A stretch of DNA of 64,000 bases from Topomyia yanbarensis (Eukaryota; Arthropoda; Insecta; Diptera; Culicidae). Positions within the stretch are counted from its first letter, which is position 1. The number at the start of each line of letters is the position of its first letter. Of this stretch, positions 32,481 through 44,783 are shown piece by piece. The DNA lies in the NCBI RefSeq assembly GCF_030247195.1, contig NC_080670.1, forward strand, positions 161,768,080-161,832,079, in the 5' to 3' direction. The translations under genes were made by a program, and so were the position numbers. The notes under the pieces are model-generated. The model did not search any database. It was not told the DNA's origin and worked only from the letters and a program-made list of their open reading frames with translations.

Positions 32481-33660
32481 TTCTATTCATCGCGTCCCAT
32501 TCTTCTTTGTCCACGCACATTTTATTGGACAATATGGTTCATGTTAACGTCCTCATCGACAATGGTTCTCATTTTGTTTTGCTCTTGCTCGAATCGCGAG
32601 CATTCGAAGATCACGTGCTCAGGGTCAGGCGTTTCCTCTATATCACTGCACGCGATTCAGTACGGCGATCTCGCGTGGCAGAACCTATTTCTCGAAACAG
32701 CCATGCCCAGACAAGAATTGTGTCATGTGGACGTTCACTTCACAATGCGTTCTGTTCATCCACACCGACAAGCATGGACTTAGTCGACGTGTCCATCTAC
32801 CGTTTACTGCGTTATCCCACTGAAGTTGCCACTTGCTTAAGGTACCAGCTCGGGCTTGTTTACGGACTCCTCTTGTGCCTCGATCCCTATTACACCCGCT
32901 ATCTTCTTCGAATAGAAGGTTTATGGGAATCGTTCGTGGGCTACCTCTGACGAGATAGTTTGATACGCGCTAGACACCCGCCTGAATGTTGTGTTCAGCC
33001 GAGATGTATTCCTCTTCGTCTGCAGTGTCGTCACCCTGCCAGTAGTCGCTTTTTACTGCTGTTGACCTCCCAATTGTTGGGCATGATCCAAGATCACTTT
33101 TACAGCCCTTCCGCATGCGTGGGTGATATAGCTATTAAAGCTTAGCCAGTCGTCTATCATTACTCCGAGTTGTCTAACTTCCTGCGTTGAGTTTATGATA
33201 TACTTTCCGACCGAACCCAGCTGCAGTGCCTTGGGGTTACTTATCAACACCATCTCGGTTTTGTGGTGAGCTAACGTCAGCTACTTCTCGCGCATCCAAT
33301 CTTCCAGAACATCTATCGCCTTCGCTGCGAGTAATTCTACTTCCTCTAGTGACTCGCCGATCACTTGGAGCATCACGTCGTCCGCAATCTTCACGGCCCT
33401 GGGGATGCTCAGCTTCAGCACTTCGTTGTACATAGCATTCCAAAGAGTTTGGCAGAGTATTGAACACTGTGAACGCCCGCTGTTTTGATTATACTTCTTT
33501 TTGCGGCATCAGTTTCGTTGATCACTTGCCGGTTCTGATAGTAGCTCCTCAGAATCCTACCTCTCGGGAACTCTCAGTCTGTGCAGCGATTCTAACCGAA
33601 CTAGCACTGTTGAAGGCGTTTTTTACGTCCAGTGTAACCATGGTTTACTTATACTACGTT
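32481..33660 (-). pseudogene. R1/LOA-type reverse transcriptase C-terminal half (decayed)
   Basis: Minus-strand ORF2 remnant. Blocks in order: MVTLDVKNAFNSA (33640-33603), RT motif A; VKIADDVMLQVIGESLEEVE (about 33398-33340), carrying an intact ADD box; MVLISNPKALQLGSV (33253 downward) and VRQLGVMIDDWLSFNSYITH (about 33180), the thumb; AYQTISSEV; and PEHVIFECSRFEQEQN (about 32630-32585), the C-terminal zinc-binding end. Stops and frameshifts are frequent. It is the same family as 1415-2690 but a different copy, since its motif A reads VTL and not VTI. 3' UTR repeats follow. Confidence 0.85.
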
Positions 33661-34216
33661 ATTCTACTGATGAGTGTGTCATTTAACTTCAATTACCACC
33701 GGAGAGATTTCTGGAGGCGATGGCATTTTGATCCTCGTCAAGTTTTAACTCTATGTTAGTAATATTCTATAGAATCGAGACGCGCGCGTAACGAGACTCA
33801 AAGTCATATAGACAAAAATGGGCCCGTCGGGATTCCCGAATTTTTGTTACCGGTATTACAAGTACCACAACCGTAGTCGAATTATTCTTTGCTTGTTACT
33901 AGCAAAAATTTGAAATTACTTTTGTTACCAAATTTAATTGTCTTTTACTTGTTTAAAAAAGTGTTATAAAGAACAAAACAAACTGATGTCCTTGTTGATC
34001 ACTTCTAGAATATTAGCATGTTGAAGTAGGGAAATGCAAATATCTTTTTACCAAAACAGTTTCTGGTCGAATGGAGGGGCACGTCAGTGCACATAATCTT
34101 TCGGAAGCGACGCGGAAAAACGAAATTGATCAGTCTATTTCAAGCAGAAAGGTTAATATGCAGTGGTTAAGAGACCCAATCGAATATTGGGAAGTTATAT
34201 AAGTCCCACATGCATT
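33661..34216. other. No recognised feature
   Basis: Spacer before the 8.5 kb hAT-bounded block. Confidence 0.4.
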
Positions 34217-34224
34217 GCTGTGCT
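34217..34224 (+). repeat. 8-bp target-site duplication, left copy
   Basis: GCTGTGCT, repeated exactly at 42762-42769, 8.5 kb away. Confidence 0.75.
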
Positions 34225-34376
34225 CAGCGATGCCAACCTTCCAGTTTAAACTGGATTCTTCCAGTTTTTTTACAGCATCCAGTCAAACAGACAATTGGAA
34301 AAATCTTCCAGTTTTTTTTTAATTTGAGCCAGTTTTATCCAGTTTTTTTAAATATTCATATATTTAGTTTTTTACA

Positions 34377-35700
34377 TTTCTTACAAAAGAAATGTATAGG
34401 ATTCACTCAAACTTTGAAAACTTTTTCCGAGGCCCGGAGGGCCGAGTTTCATATACCAATTGACTCAGCTCGACAAATTGAGACAATGTCTGTATGTGTG
34501 TGTATGTGTATGTGTGTATGTATGTATGTACAAAATGTCATGTAATTATCTCAGGAATGGCTGAACCGATCTTATTGAAACTAGTTTCAAATGAAAGGCC
34601 TAACGCTCCCATTTGACACTATTATTTTTGTTTTTCGATATGTTGTTTACTTTCTGAGATATGGGTAATTTTGTCAAAACAGGGCTGGTTTGAAGCGAAT
34701 AACATTCGAACGAGGCAACTATATCGCGTGAAATAAACAGAAAAAAGCTTATGAAAATACCTTTCTAACAAGCTATAGATTGTCAAAATCTGTTCACGAG
34801 CGGCGTAGATATTAAACATTTTGTATTTTCATTCTTCGCCTACCAATTTCCACTAACTAAAAATGAGACCGTTCCGTACAGAGTATTGCTTTACTGGTTT
34901 TTACATTTCTTATAAAAGAAATGTATAGAATTCGCTCAAACTTTCAAGATTTTTTCCGAGGCCCGGAGGGCCGAGTCTTATATACCAATCGACTCAGCTC
35001 GACGATTTGGGACAATGTCTGTGTGTGTGTGTGTGTCTCTGTGTGTGTGTGTGTATGTAACGGACAAATTCTCATTCGTGTTTCTCAGCAATGGCTGAAC
35101 CGATCTTATCCAAACCAATTTTAAATGAAAGAACTAAAAAACAGTATGAACGCTATTAATTTGTTTTTGATTCTGATGTTTAGTTTCCAAGATATGAATG
35201 TTTAAATGCGTAAAAAGGGCGTTTTTTGCAGTTTTTTGAAATTATCTGCCAAAATTGACAATATAGATTACCAATCATATGTTTTTAGACAGCTTTAACG
35301 AATACCTTTCGAACAAGCTATAGATTGTAGAAATCGGACTATTACGAAAAGAGATATTTAACATTAAATGCGGACGAAAGATTTTTATCATTTCCCATTG
35401 CCAGAAATATGACCAAAAACATGTAATCTATTATTAACGCCAAAACGGCTTATTTTAGGTCAATAGTATCTTCGGAGAATTTAATGGAGGTAATATGCCC
35501 TTTCATTTGGAATTGTGCTTTTGCTGATTAATCCCCCTATGAGTGAGATATTTTTACAAATTTTCTTGGAAGTGATTATATCGAAATGATGTCTTCAGCA
35601 AATTTGTAGCTCTTACTTTTGCGAATAACTTTACTAAAGACTTTAAATATCTATTTTGAATACTTTAAAAGTTATGGCTTGTTGTTTGTTGATTACTCTT
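34377..35700 (+). repeat. Two head-to-tail copies of an interspersed repeat
   Basis: TTACATTTCTTA(C/T)AAAAGAAATGT followed by CCGAGGCCCGGAGGGCCGAG, CGACTCAGCTCGAC and a TG-rich run begins at 34377 and again near 34902. A diverged relative lies at 36465-36900. The GGCCCGGAGGGCC core is nearly palindromic. Non-coding. Confidence 0.65.
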
Positions 35701-36019
35701 TGTCGCCTATTTATTGTTCAATATAGTAATAATCCATTGAAATAAGCTAAACATTATTTCGATAAAGCGACTTTTGTATTTCATTTTATTATCTACAACC
35801 GCTAGAAATAATCACCGAACACTTCCAAGTTGTCTGGAAGGAACTTGATACCTTATCAGTACAAAAATGTTCATTTGTGCGAACCTTCTGACTGCAATTT
35901 TTCTAACTTATAACCATCGGATCGATCTGAAACATATCGAAAAATGAAAAGCGAATTTAATAACTCCAAGCAACGGCGTAGCCAAAAGAAGGTTTCGGGG
36001 TTTAAGACAATACAACCCC

Positions 36020-36034
36020 CCCCCCCCCAACATA
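36020..36034 (+). repeat. Poly-C tract
   Basis: Run of about 14 C. Confidence 0.7.
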
Positions 36035-36464
36035 CCCAAAAAAAAATATTGGATTGAAGTTGAAAATTTATGGATGCTGACTGATTTAATTCAATATTAC
36101 AATAACAATTATCTGATCCGTGGATTGATAACCTGTTGTTGTTAACATCAATAGGACTTTTGATAAATTGTCGGAATGGGGTCCTGATATGTAACTGATC
36201 TATTGGTCTTGATTTCACAGTTGTCTAATTGCATCAATATCAAATTCCTGCCTGAAAACATTCCAATAGAAAATTCCAGAGTGCTGTAATCAATCATAAT
36301 CCTCAGATTCATTTTCAAATTGATCTCTTTTTTGTAGAAATGTATTGTAATAAGGGTCTTTATTTAATAGGAAGCGAAGTTAAAATTGATTTAATGTCTA
36401 TGAAACATAAAAACTGCTCACCAAAAAATGCATAACTTTCAACATTTTCCAAAAATGTTTTTGG

Positions 36465-37258
36465 CTTTCTCATTCACTCTAAAATTCGTCAATCTAATCC
36501 CGACCCGGAGGACCGAGTGTCATATGCCAATCGACTGAGTTCGTCGAGATCGGAAAATGTCTGTGTGTGTATGTATGTGTGTGTATGTGTGTATGTGGAA
36601 AAAAAATGTGACCTCTGTTTCTCAGAGATGGCTGGACCAATTTACACAAAGTTAGTCTCAAATGAAAGGTACAACCTTCCCATCGGCTGCTATTGAATTT
36701 TTTATTGATTGGACTTCCGGTTCCGGAGTTACGAGTTGAAGAGTGCAATCACACAGCAAATTCTCATATAAACTGAAATGAAAAATTTTCAAAAACAAAT
36801 TTGTATTTTTGATGCCAAATGACTTTAAAATGCATGAAACATTGAGATGTTTGACAAAAATTGACTTCTTTGGACTTTGGTACATTTTTGCCTTTCTCAT
36901 ATAGAAAGGTTATGCAATTACTCCAAAAATCGTCAATCATGCCGACCCGGAGGGAGTATGCAGTGAGGGGTTGCTACTTTAAAATTAAAACTAGTTTAAA
37001 ATTTCTTAACAAGTTGAAAATTTTCGGCAGGACCTGGACCTCCCGGATCTTTCTCCATGATCCGCCGCTGGTTTCAAGCGATGTTTCAGTATCACATAGT
37101 ATCTCAAGATCGTGGCTGTCGATCCATTGTATGTATGTGCAAATCGTACTGAACATGTAATATTCATTTCCACCATTGTATTGAACATAACCAGCCATGG
37201 AATCGTAGTCTGGACAAATGAGAAAGCACAATTGCACCACTAGATGGATTAAAACAGG
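36465..37258. repeat. Diverged interspersed repeat ending in CACTAGATGGATTAAAACAG
   Basis: Starts with CCCGACCCGGAGGACCGAGT and a TG run at 36560-36598, relative of 34377. The right end, GCACAATTGCACCACTAGAT then GGATTAAAACAG, is the inverse of the terminus at 19491. Two partial copies may be joined at about 36889. Confidence 0.5.
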
Positions 37259-38447
37259 TTTTTATTTTGGGAATGCGTCGAGTTGAGACGAAAACGTAAT
37301 ATGATTAATAACGAGGATAACACTTTCCGAATGTAGAGAGAAATTTATGAAAAATGACGATTTCCATTCGACTCTAGCAGGTTCTGATCGATTTTGATGA
37401 GCATTTGATTTTTGTTGTACGATCAATTGTATGTATAGGCCAAATGTTTAAAAACAGTAATTTAAGGTCAAGATAACATCATTTTGAAACCGCCAATTTC
37501 GGAGCTTTAGTATCTTCGATGACTTTTACAAACGTTAAACAGCGCATCATTTGATAAAATAATTTTGACGGTATATCGTCCAAGAAGTATTTATGGTGAA
37601 TTTTCTCAGGTTAATATTCATGACTACAATAAAGTCTCAACAAATTCGCTAAAGACACGAACTCTGTTACTATTTTCTGAAAAAATATTTCTGCATAATT
37701 TTAAAACTTCAAAAATTATGGTTTCGGAATTATGCCGTTTGGACAGTATGATCGATTTTCACCAAACCCCCACCAAACCGAATTTCTGGCTACGCCGCTG
37801 ACTTCAAGTAAGTAGAAACAAAGTTGTTCTACACTCGTTCACAAGAAACTTCTTCGAATGCTGAATATCTATTATAATACATTGACACCCCAATTGTATC
37901 AGCCAAATATGAATTGCCAAATATGATTTTTTTATTGCATCGAACTACAACAATTTTTAGGTAGCTTACAAGAGGTTATTTTATAGACTTCTTCCAAAAT
38001 TTGGCGAACCTATTCCAATTCGTATACCAATTAATTGGTATACTTAAGGGTTTATATGTTGCAGATAGAGAAAATTCTGAAATTTTCAGCTTTTTTCCTA
38101 CACAATATTACGAAAGCTTATTAAACAATTTTTCCTAATAAGTTTGTGAAAATTATAAACTATTTGAAATTTTTTAATAGTTTAATTTTTTATTTAACCG
38201 CGATTTTTTAATAAATAGTGACCATCGCTTCACAACGTAGTCTATTTTTCATGGCTTGCGGTGAGTACGATCTCTCGAATTGCTGAACTGAAAATTATGG
38301 AATAGAAAATAATTTTTAGTGTTTAACTCGCCGCGCAGATAGCTCTGAATTAGACCCGCTGGTGCCCTAAGACGATTTCGCTAGATTTTCGGAGCACTGT
38401 GCACCCAGTGCATTAACGCAAGTGACGGAAGGCTATCGAAAAGTTTC
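37259..38447. other. No recognised feature
   Basis: AT-rich DNA inside the 8.5 kb block; no gene seen. Confidence 0.4.
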
Positions 38448-39075
38448 GTGAAAATGAAAATTCCAGTAATGATGATGATTTCCCCAAACGGTTCGTTTTC
38501 GAAAGGTTTTTATTTGTTCTTTGGCATTAGGATTAGCGGTAATAATTTAAATCAAGGATACTACTGGGAAGTCACCTTTAGAAAAAGTCGATATCGAAGT
38601 AAAATTTGGAACTATGCACGCATGCACTTCAGAGTTAATGTGATATCAGGAGCTGCGATTTCATTTCAACGCTTTTTTGTGAAAAGGGCGATACTCACAA
38701 ATGTAAACATAAGGCTTTTTTCATACATGCGAATGATAAATAAATAACCCCTTTAGGAAAATTCAGTTTTCCCCCCACAATTTAGATATTTTATTAACAG
38801 AGTATTAACAATAATTCGTTGGAATGTCTATTTTATGGGCCATTTTTTCGCTTTCCCATTGATTTGGTTTGAGATTTCTAGCACTGATGTTGTCCTATGC
38901 TGATTTGAGCGATTCTCTGAGTCCTGCCACTATCCCATGTAGTATGTGTTATCAAAAACATCGCGAAACATCAAGTTCTAAATGTTCTCAAACGATATAA
39001 TATCCGAAGAGAGTGATAAGAGTTATAAGAAATGTCTCATCACACTGTTAGGTGGATTAAAAGCGTTTTTAGGGT
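38448..39075 (+). repeat. Interspersed repeat, long copy (inverted copy at 63119-63458)
   Basis: AAACGGTTCGTTTTCGAAAG through TTAGGTGGATTAAAAGCG is reverse-complement similar to 63119-63458, including GTCCTGCCACTATCCCATGT and GAGTGATAAGAGTTATAAGA. The copy here carries an extra internal stretch of about 200-270 bp (around 38585-38850). The 99-residue frame inside is not conserved between copies. Confidence 0.75.
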
Positions 39076-39284
39076 CAAAACTAAACCGATTTTGAATATC
39101 CGGGTATGCAAACACATCTGCGTGATTCAAGGATTTTGATTCCGAAAACATTTTTTGAATTTACTTAATAATCAATTACCTATTTCTCAAAAATTAATAA
39201 GCAAGTTCATTTCAAAGACAAAATAATGTGTAAATTCACTTCAAAGTGCAAATTTGTTCAGAGTTTTTTTCGATTATAGAGGTT

Positions 39285-39475
39285 TTAACCTTAAGGTCAT
39301 TCGCCTCTTCGGGTTAGAAAAATCTCTTATGAAAAATTTCTAACCATATGTGCGGGGTCGGGACTCGAACCCAGGTGCGCTGCGTACAAGGCAATCGATT
39401 TTTTTTTTCATAAAACGTTTATTTGAAGGCAATCGATTTACCAACTACGCTACATCCACCCTCATTGTCCAGAGT
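39285..39475 (-). mobile_element. tRNA-derived SINE, minus strand, with a 25-bp insertion in its tRNA part
   Basis: Complement of the SINE at 20460. The B box GGTTCGAGTCC is at 39361-39371, A-box-like sequence around 39440-39455, and the body ends with ACCTTAAGGTTAAAACCTCT. The tRNA-like part is split by 39401-39425. Confidence 0.75.
39401..39425 (-). mobile_element. Ultra-short LINE 3'-end insertion with 13-bp target duplication
   Basis: On the minus strand the insert begins CAAATAAACGTTTTATG and ends in eight A. AAGGCAATCGATT occurs before (39388-39400) and after (39426-39438), and once only in the uninterrupted SINE at 20460. The sequence matches the terminal CAAATAAACGAAATGAAT of the LINE tail at 63091-63118, so it looks like a retrotransposition event truncated to under 20 nt plus tail. 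Confidence 0.7.
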
Positions 39476-42100
39476 TGATGTATTTATCTGTTGGATTGAG
39501 CAATGCGTTCACTCGTGAGATAGACGTTGGATGGTATATGAATACATCAAGTAATCCTCCTAGTAGTGAGAAAATAGATTTCTAATATAATTCATATTCA
39601 TATTATACTCGTAGCATCACCAAGAGCAACTGTATTTTTGAATAACAAAATTGTAGTGAAAATTTATCAGTTGCATTATTGAAAATAAAGATGTAAGGAA
39701 TCAAAATTTCGCACTATAAACAAAAATAATGTCACAGCTCTCTCATTTACCATTCCTCACAACTGACACTGAGTTGTACTGAAAACCCCAATATACATTT
39801 TTCATGATCAATGTGACTAAAAGCATATTTATTTGCGAAAAAATACGACATGTAATTTCAAGAATGTTCGTGTCTCAAAGCAGTGCAGGGGTACTTTCAA
39901 TACTAACTGGCTTTTCGATGAATTTAAATACTTATTCTGGTAGTTTGGACTATTTCTTTGCAATGGTATTGCTTTGTATACGACTCATTAACCCATATCT
40001 CCAGAACGAGAGTTTCGAACGAAACAATTCGCAAGTAATAGGGATGGGTGGAAAAAGACTGCATTGTAATCGACTGCACGTACGAGTTTTATGCCATCGA
40101 CAATAATATAATTGCCAACATAGCCAGGACACTTGACACTCTTTTCTAGATATTTCAATGCGAATGAGTACTATTTACAGGTGGCCTTTTCACAGTTTGC
40201 TATTTCTAATTACGCGTTAAAATACTGAACCTGAAAATTCCATTCTATGCAAAATCATTTTTCAGATGTCTGTAACCAAAAAGATATCTATTAATTCCAA
40301 AACAAATTCCTGATTTCTAGATTTTCTGATGACTAATTAAGGACCATCAATAAAGTAGAAACACCAGATAATCCTAAAAATTCCGTCAAGAAAAGAAGAA
40401 CGAAAACGTGCTCTTTGCAATGGGATTTTCACAAACATTTCAGAATATTCTGAAACATTGGTTTTGGAACTCGTGAAATTCGTTTTATTCATTTACTTCA
40501 TTTCAATAACTTTCTTAAAATATTATTATATATTCTCATTTTTTCCAGCTCATTCCTTTAATGCATTATATTCGTTTGGTTTATTTTTTTGCATTTTAAA
40601 TGTTTGACTAATAATAAATATATGATTATTTCATTTTAAAGATTTTTTTCATTTAGCATTGTTTTTATTTATTTTGTTTATGTGACCTAATTTTATCTAT
40701 TGTATTCATTTAATTCTGTGTATGCATTCCGACCAGTTTATTATCTTATGAATCTTATTCGAATTATTCATTTAATTTATTTTATTCACTTTTTTCTAAT
40801 ATTTTTTTCTGATATTTTTCCTGTTGACACTTTTATTCATATTAATAATCTGACTAATTTTGTTCAGTCACTTTATTCATTTCATCTAGAACATTTTTTA
40901 GATACAATATAATTTCTGCTATTAATTCTATTACTTTTTAATATCGCTGATTTTTCATTTGAATAGTTTAACTGCTTAAAAACAAACAAAATGAAAAAAA
41001 TGATAAAAAGACAGAAAACATTTTTATTGTGATAAAAAATCTTTATTTTGTTCATATTATTCATTCCATCCATTTTATTGATTTTATTAACTCTCTGTTT
41101 ATCCTGTTATTTATGAACAACATTTTCAAATAGCTTTACTGCCCATGCTCGCAAATCAGTCCCATAAAGACAGAAAACGGGACAAATATGCATTCATGGG
41201 CAGTATAACTTTGGGTTTGGACAAGATTTCCTCACAAAAAAGTAAAATTAATAATTGTGACAATCACCGTTTATTTGAGCGCTAATAGTTACAAGAAAGA
41301 TCCGTAAAACTCAAGTTATTGCAATTGCTTTGATTGGATTTCACTAGATCAGTGCTGCCAGAGACATTTTCAGTTATCGGTGAAAAATTATATTTTGATA
41401 TATCTTCGTTTTCTTCAAATATTTTTGAAAACTGATAAATCTTATTAATTTGCACTGCTTTCGACTACCTTTTCTGCCCAAACGAACCATTGAAAACTTT
41501 GCAGGAGATGTGTATTAAGGATTAGTATGTAAAAATTCAGCAGCTTCTAACACTGCTAGAGAAGCATCTATCTTGATCAAAACAGGTTTTTCGTGTTTCT
41601 TTACTCTAACACTTTTAAGAAAAACGGTTTTGGAACCCTATATATGCGACAAAATAATTAGGTATGAAAGAGTTAATTTAATCCATATTATTCATATTAG
41701 GTATTTATTTTATTATTCCAATTTTTTATGGTTTTATTCATATTATTTATTTCAATCATTTTATTAAATGACTAGTTTTTCCCAGTTCACATATTTTATT
41801 CTGTTTCTTAATTTTATCAATTCGGTTTAGCCAGTCCTTTATGTTATTGGATGATAGCTTGTTATCCTGAAACAATTTAATTTACTCTCTTAATTTCATT
41901 ACGTTTTAATATCGTCTAATTTTAATTTGAGCTAATTTGATTTATTTATTTTATTAATTTGATTTATGTTAATCATTCTATCCATTTTATGAATAACTTT
42001 TTTATTTTAAATTTTGTTTTGTTTTATTATTTTTCTTTAATTTATTCAGTTAATTCGAAGCGTTATTCGTGCACATCTCATATCTAGTTGCTTATAAATT
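39476..42100. other. AT-rich, low-complexity DNA
   Basis: Especially 40490-42060, rich in TTCATTTTATT-like and TTTATTTAT words. Frames such as 40700-40912 reflect base composition only. Confidence 0.6.
41137..41205. repeat. Small palindromic MITE-like element
   Basis: TACTGCCCATG at 41137-41147 and its inverse CATGGGCAGTA at 41195-41205 bound 69 bp, possibly TA-flanked. Confidence 0.5.
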
Positions 42101-42127
42101 TAGCGTATGATCGGCAAGCTAATGAAT

Positions 42128-42182
42128 AATAAGAAATGTCTCATCTCACTGATAGGTGGATTAAATCGGTTTTTCTCAAAAA
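42128..42182 (+). repeat. Terminus of the 38-39 kb repeat family
   Basis: TAAGAAATGTCTCATCTCAC then TGATAGGTGGATTAAATCG matches the right end at 39030-39065. Confidence 0.65.
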
Positions 42183-42769
42183 TTGACTCTTGATTCATAT
42201 AATTTTCAAGCAAGCCATGGGATGATGCCGAGTGCCCCAGAATAAGATTTTAATCCACCGTAACTTGAACTCTTTTTATACCACTGGTGAGTAAAACGGG
42301 AAATGACTCGACTTCAAATAAATTTTACTCAAACATAAACAATAATCTACATTGTGTCTAATATTTTGATGACCATTTATTGAATTCTCAGCTAGTTGCT
42401 ATAGTGGTATCTAAAGAAAGGTTTACGCGCATCCTCAAGTTTAGCAAATGATCATAAATTTAGGATTTTGTGGATGTGTAGATTGAAACCTTCAAAACAG
42501 TAAAAATCGACTTACTATTACAATTACAATAAAATTCGAACGGTTTATTATTTTTTTAATTTGAACAACAATTTCAAAAAACTGACTGAAATATTCAGTA
42601 AAAGGAGGTATGGAACATACGTGTTTACTAAAAATTACGTTCATTAAATCGTTGACTTTAAGTCATTACAAGGCTAAAGTAGGATTTTTCCGAGCATCCA
42701 GTTTTTTCCAGTTTTTTTTTTCAAGAAAGGTTCCAGTTTTTTTTAAATGTTGGCAACGCTGGCTGTGCT

Positions 42770-43324
42770 TCATTCTTCGTTAGCTAGTCAAATGAGAAGC
42801 ATGTTGATGCGTGGTCAAACGGCGCGGCAATACGAAAGTGCAAAGTCCCAATTTTCGTCGTCCGTATATAGTTTCGAATGTATTTTATGCCACATTCGAG
42901 TTTTGCTAGTTATACTCAAAGAAAAGCATGTCGATGCGCGATCAAACAGCGTCGTTTTAGATGGAACCGGCTCCCGGAATGTAGTCCACCTTTTAGCGTT
43001 GACCGGTTTCAGAACTATTCCGAGTTCCCGTGTGATATATACTGCATCTCAGATGACGACAGAAAAGTTTTGAAGAAACATCTCAGGAATCCAAGGAAAA
43101 ATTGTTTATATAGCGCTACATACAACTATTTTCCATTGATTCTTCATAATAGACATAAATTGAACCAATCTTGGCCACCGGTAAACTCTTCCAGGAGAAC
43201 CAAAGAAGATCTATATTTTTTAACATTCCAGCTTTTGGTCTCATAATTTTTTTAGAAGTGCGATCATTTACGGTCCTACAGCTCCATCAACCTTGATATA
43301 GCTATTCCGACACCGGTTCCAGAT
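42770..43324. other. No recognised feature
   Basis: Two overlapping plus frames (108 and 122 residues) without family resemblance. PECSPPFSVDRFQNYSEFPC in the second is not a motif I know. Confidence 0.35.
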
Positions 43325-43344
43325 GGAATCAAATGGGCACATTT

Positions 43345-43690
43345 GACGCCATTTTGAAAACCAAGATAACGGCTTCCGATTTCCACAAAACAAAAAAAAT
43401 CAGAATCAATGTGGGTGTCACTTGAAACGAGGTGGTCAGCAGAAAACGGAAATTGATGATTGACGCCAGTTTATAAAACCAAGTTTCCGGTTACCAGCTA
43501 TCATCAATTTCATTTGAAAGGAGGTGGTCAGGAGAAAACAGAAATTGATGTATGACGTCATTTTGATAACCAAGATGGCGGTTTCCGGTTTCCACAAAAC
43601 AGTGATCATCATCATCAATATGGGTGTCAAATGAAACAGAGTGGTTGGTAGAAGACAGAAATTGATCTTTGACGCCATTTTGAAAAGCAA
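43345..43690 (+). repeat. About three diverged ~110-bp tandem units
   Basis: Recurrent words TTGACGCCATTTTGA / TGACGTCATTTTGAT, CCAAGAT, TTTCCGGTTTCCACAAAAC, GTGTCAAATGAAAC and GAAATTGATG recur at about 110-bp spacing. The frames here translate the repeat only. Confidence 0.7.
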
Positions 43691-43770
43691 GCCTTATTCT
43701 GCATTATGACGGATCGATTTTTTAAACGAGAGAAAAATCCATCGGGGATTAGATGCAATAGAACTACATT

Positions 43771-44007
43771 TCTCGACAAACATATGATTACGGCCTAAAA
43801 GCCAACTGTCAAAATCCACTTTGAATTGAAATTCCGGACAAACCGTTACCCGCCAATCACAGATGTTGGTAGTAAATGAAAGAGAAAAGTTTTCTCTTTC
43901 ATAAACTGTTGTGAACTGTGTTCGACTAGTAACGGTTTGTCTGGAATTTCCATCCAAAGTGGATTTTGACAGTTGGCTTTTAGGCCGTAATCATATGTTT
44001 GTCGAGA
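43771..44007. repeat. Palindrome with 79-bp arms
   Basis: Arms 43771-43849 and 43929-44007 are reverse complements with three mismatches over 79 bp and no gap. The 79-nt spacer contains a second perfect hairpin (GAAAGAGAAAA, one G, TTTTCTCTTTC). This is either foldback element structure or an inverted duplication. Confidence 0.9.
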
Positions 44008-44229
44008 TTTGGTCGAAAATTCAGTCCTTCACAATGCAGAATATGGTTGAATATTTGTGGGGTGCGCTATATTGTGGCGATCAAACCCCAATATTTAGTA
44101 TCTCGCGGGAAGTTCGGTAACGAAATTGTTCAACTGGTTAGATTACCGACCTGTGTACTATTCAAAACCCAGCCATTAGTGTGTAGCGTCGGTCGAATGT
44201 TTTATTAATCGAGCATTATTCATTAAAAA

Positions 44230-44783
44230 GTATAGCTCCGGGAAAATTCGGTGGCCATTAGCTTATGGTCCTTTCGTGTTGAACCGAGTATTCAAGACGT
44301 GGATCAATTACTTAAAGAATTTGAGTTTTGATTTACTGAAGTTGCCTATATTCAGGTCCATCATATCAACCAGCCAGTACTGAAAACGTTCAAAAACGAT
44401 TCATTCTGCATAACAATCTTAAACATTAGGTTGAGATATCGTTAGAATGAAGATTCCCATCTGCAAGGAGGATGATAAAACTGAAGTACAATTACACGAG
44501 CTTACATCGCGTTTTTGTGAAACATCCTTAAACAAAATGTATGTCACAATACGGAGAAGGGGAGTCCATTCCTGAAGATAGCTGGATAAATGATGCCCGA
44601 GGCATTTCTAACAGTATTTTGTGATGATAATGTAGGCTTATTCCTTCCTACCTGGCCCTACATTACAAAGCACAAAAAGCTATTATTACACAAAGTACAC
44701 TTTGCACAGTCAAAGAAAAAATTCTAACGTTCCAGCTCTGCAATCGGTCGGCTCATTCGGGAAAACCATGCAAAGAAACTGCT
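44230..44783 (+). pseudogene. Decayed ORF1 (gag-like) N-terminal part, relative of 4016-4990
   Basis: Translated in shifting frames, RVEPSIQDVDQLLKEFEF followed by FTEVAYIQVHHI (near 44272-44360) aligns with the 4 kb protein's RPAIREVEQLL...LAEVKALQMHHI. VQLHELTSR (near 44490) aligns with VRVHDLATR. The zinc knuckle reads TFQLCNRSAHSGKPCKETA (44725-44783): Cys-1 of the Cx2Cx4Hx4C pattern is Phe. Many stops. It ends abruptly where a minus-strand tail begins. Confidence 0.75.

Larger units (their letters stand above)
34225..42761. mobile_element. 8.5 kb block with hAT-like ends and perfect 8-bp duplication
   Basis: Left end CAGCGATGCCAACCTTCCAG; right end reads, inverted, CAGCGTTGCCAACATT. Both are followed by repeated CCAGTTTTTT motifs. 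GCTGTGCT flanks both ends. The simplest reading is a short hAT MITE (34225-~34345 plus ~42690-42761) that later received about 8.3 kb of nested repeats. The alternative, a very long element mobilised as a unit, has no transposase inside to support it. Confidence 0.7.

Noticed and set aside
40490..42060. AT-rich frames (e.g. 40700-40912) as small membrane proteins
   Set aside because: Phe/Ile/Tyr-rich translations follow from TTTATT-rich low-complexity DNA.
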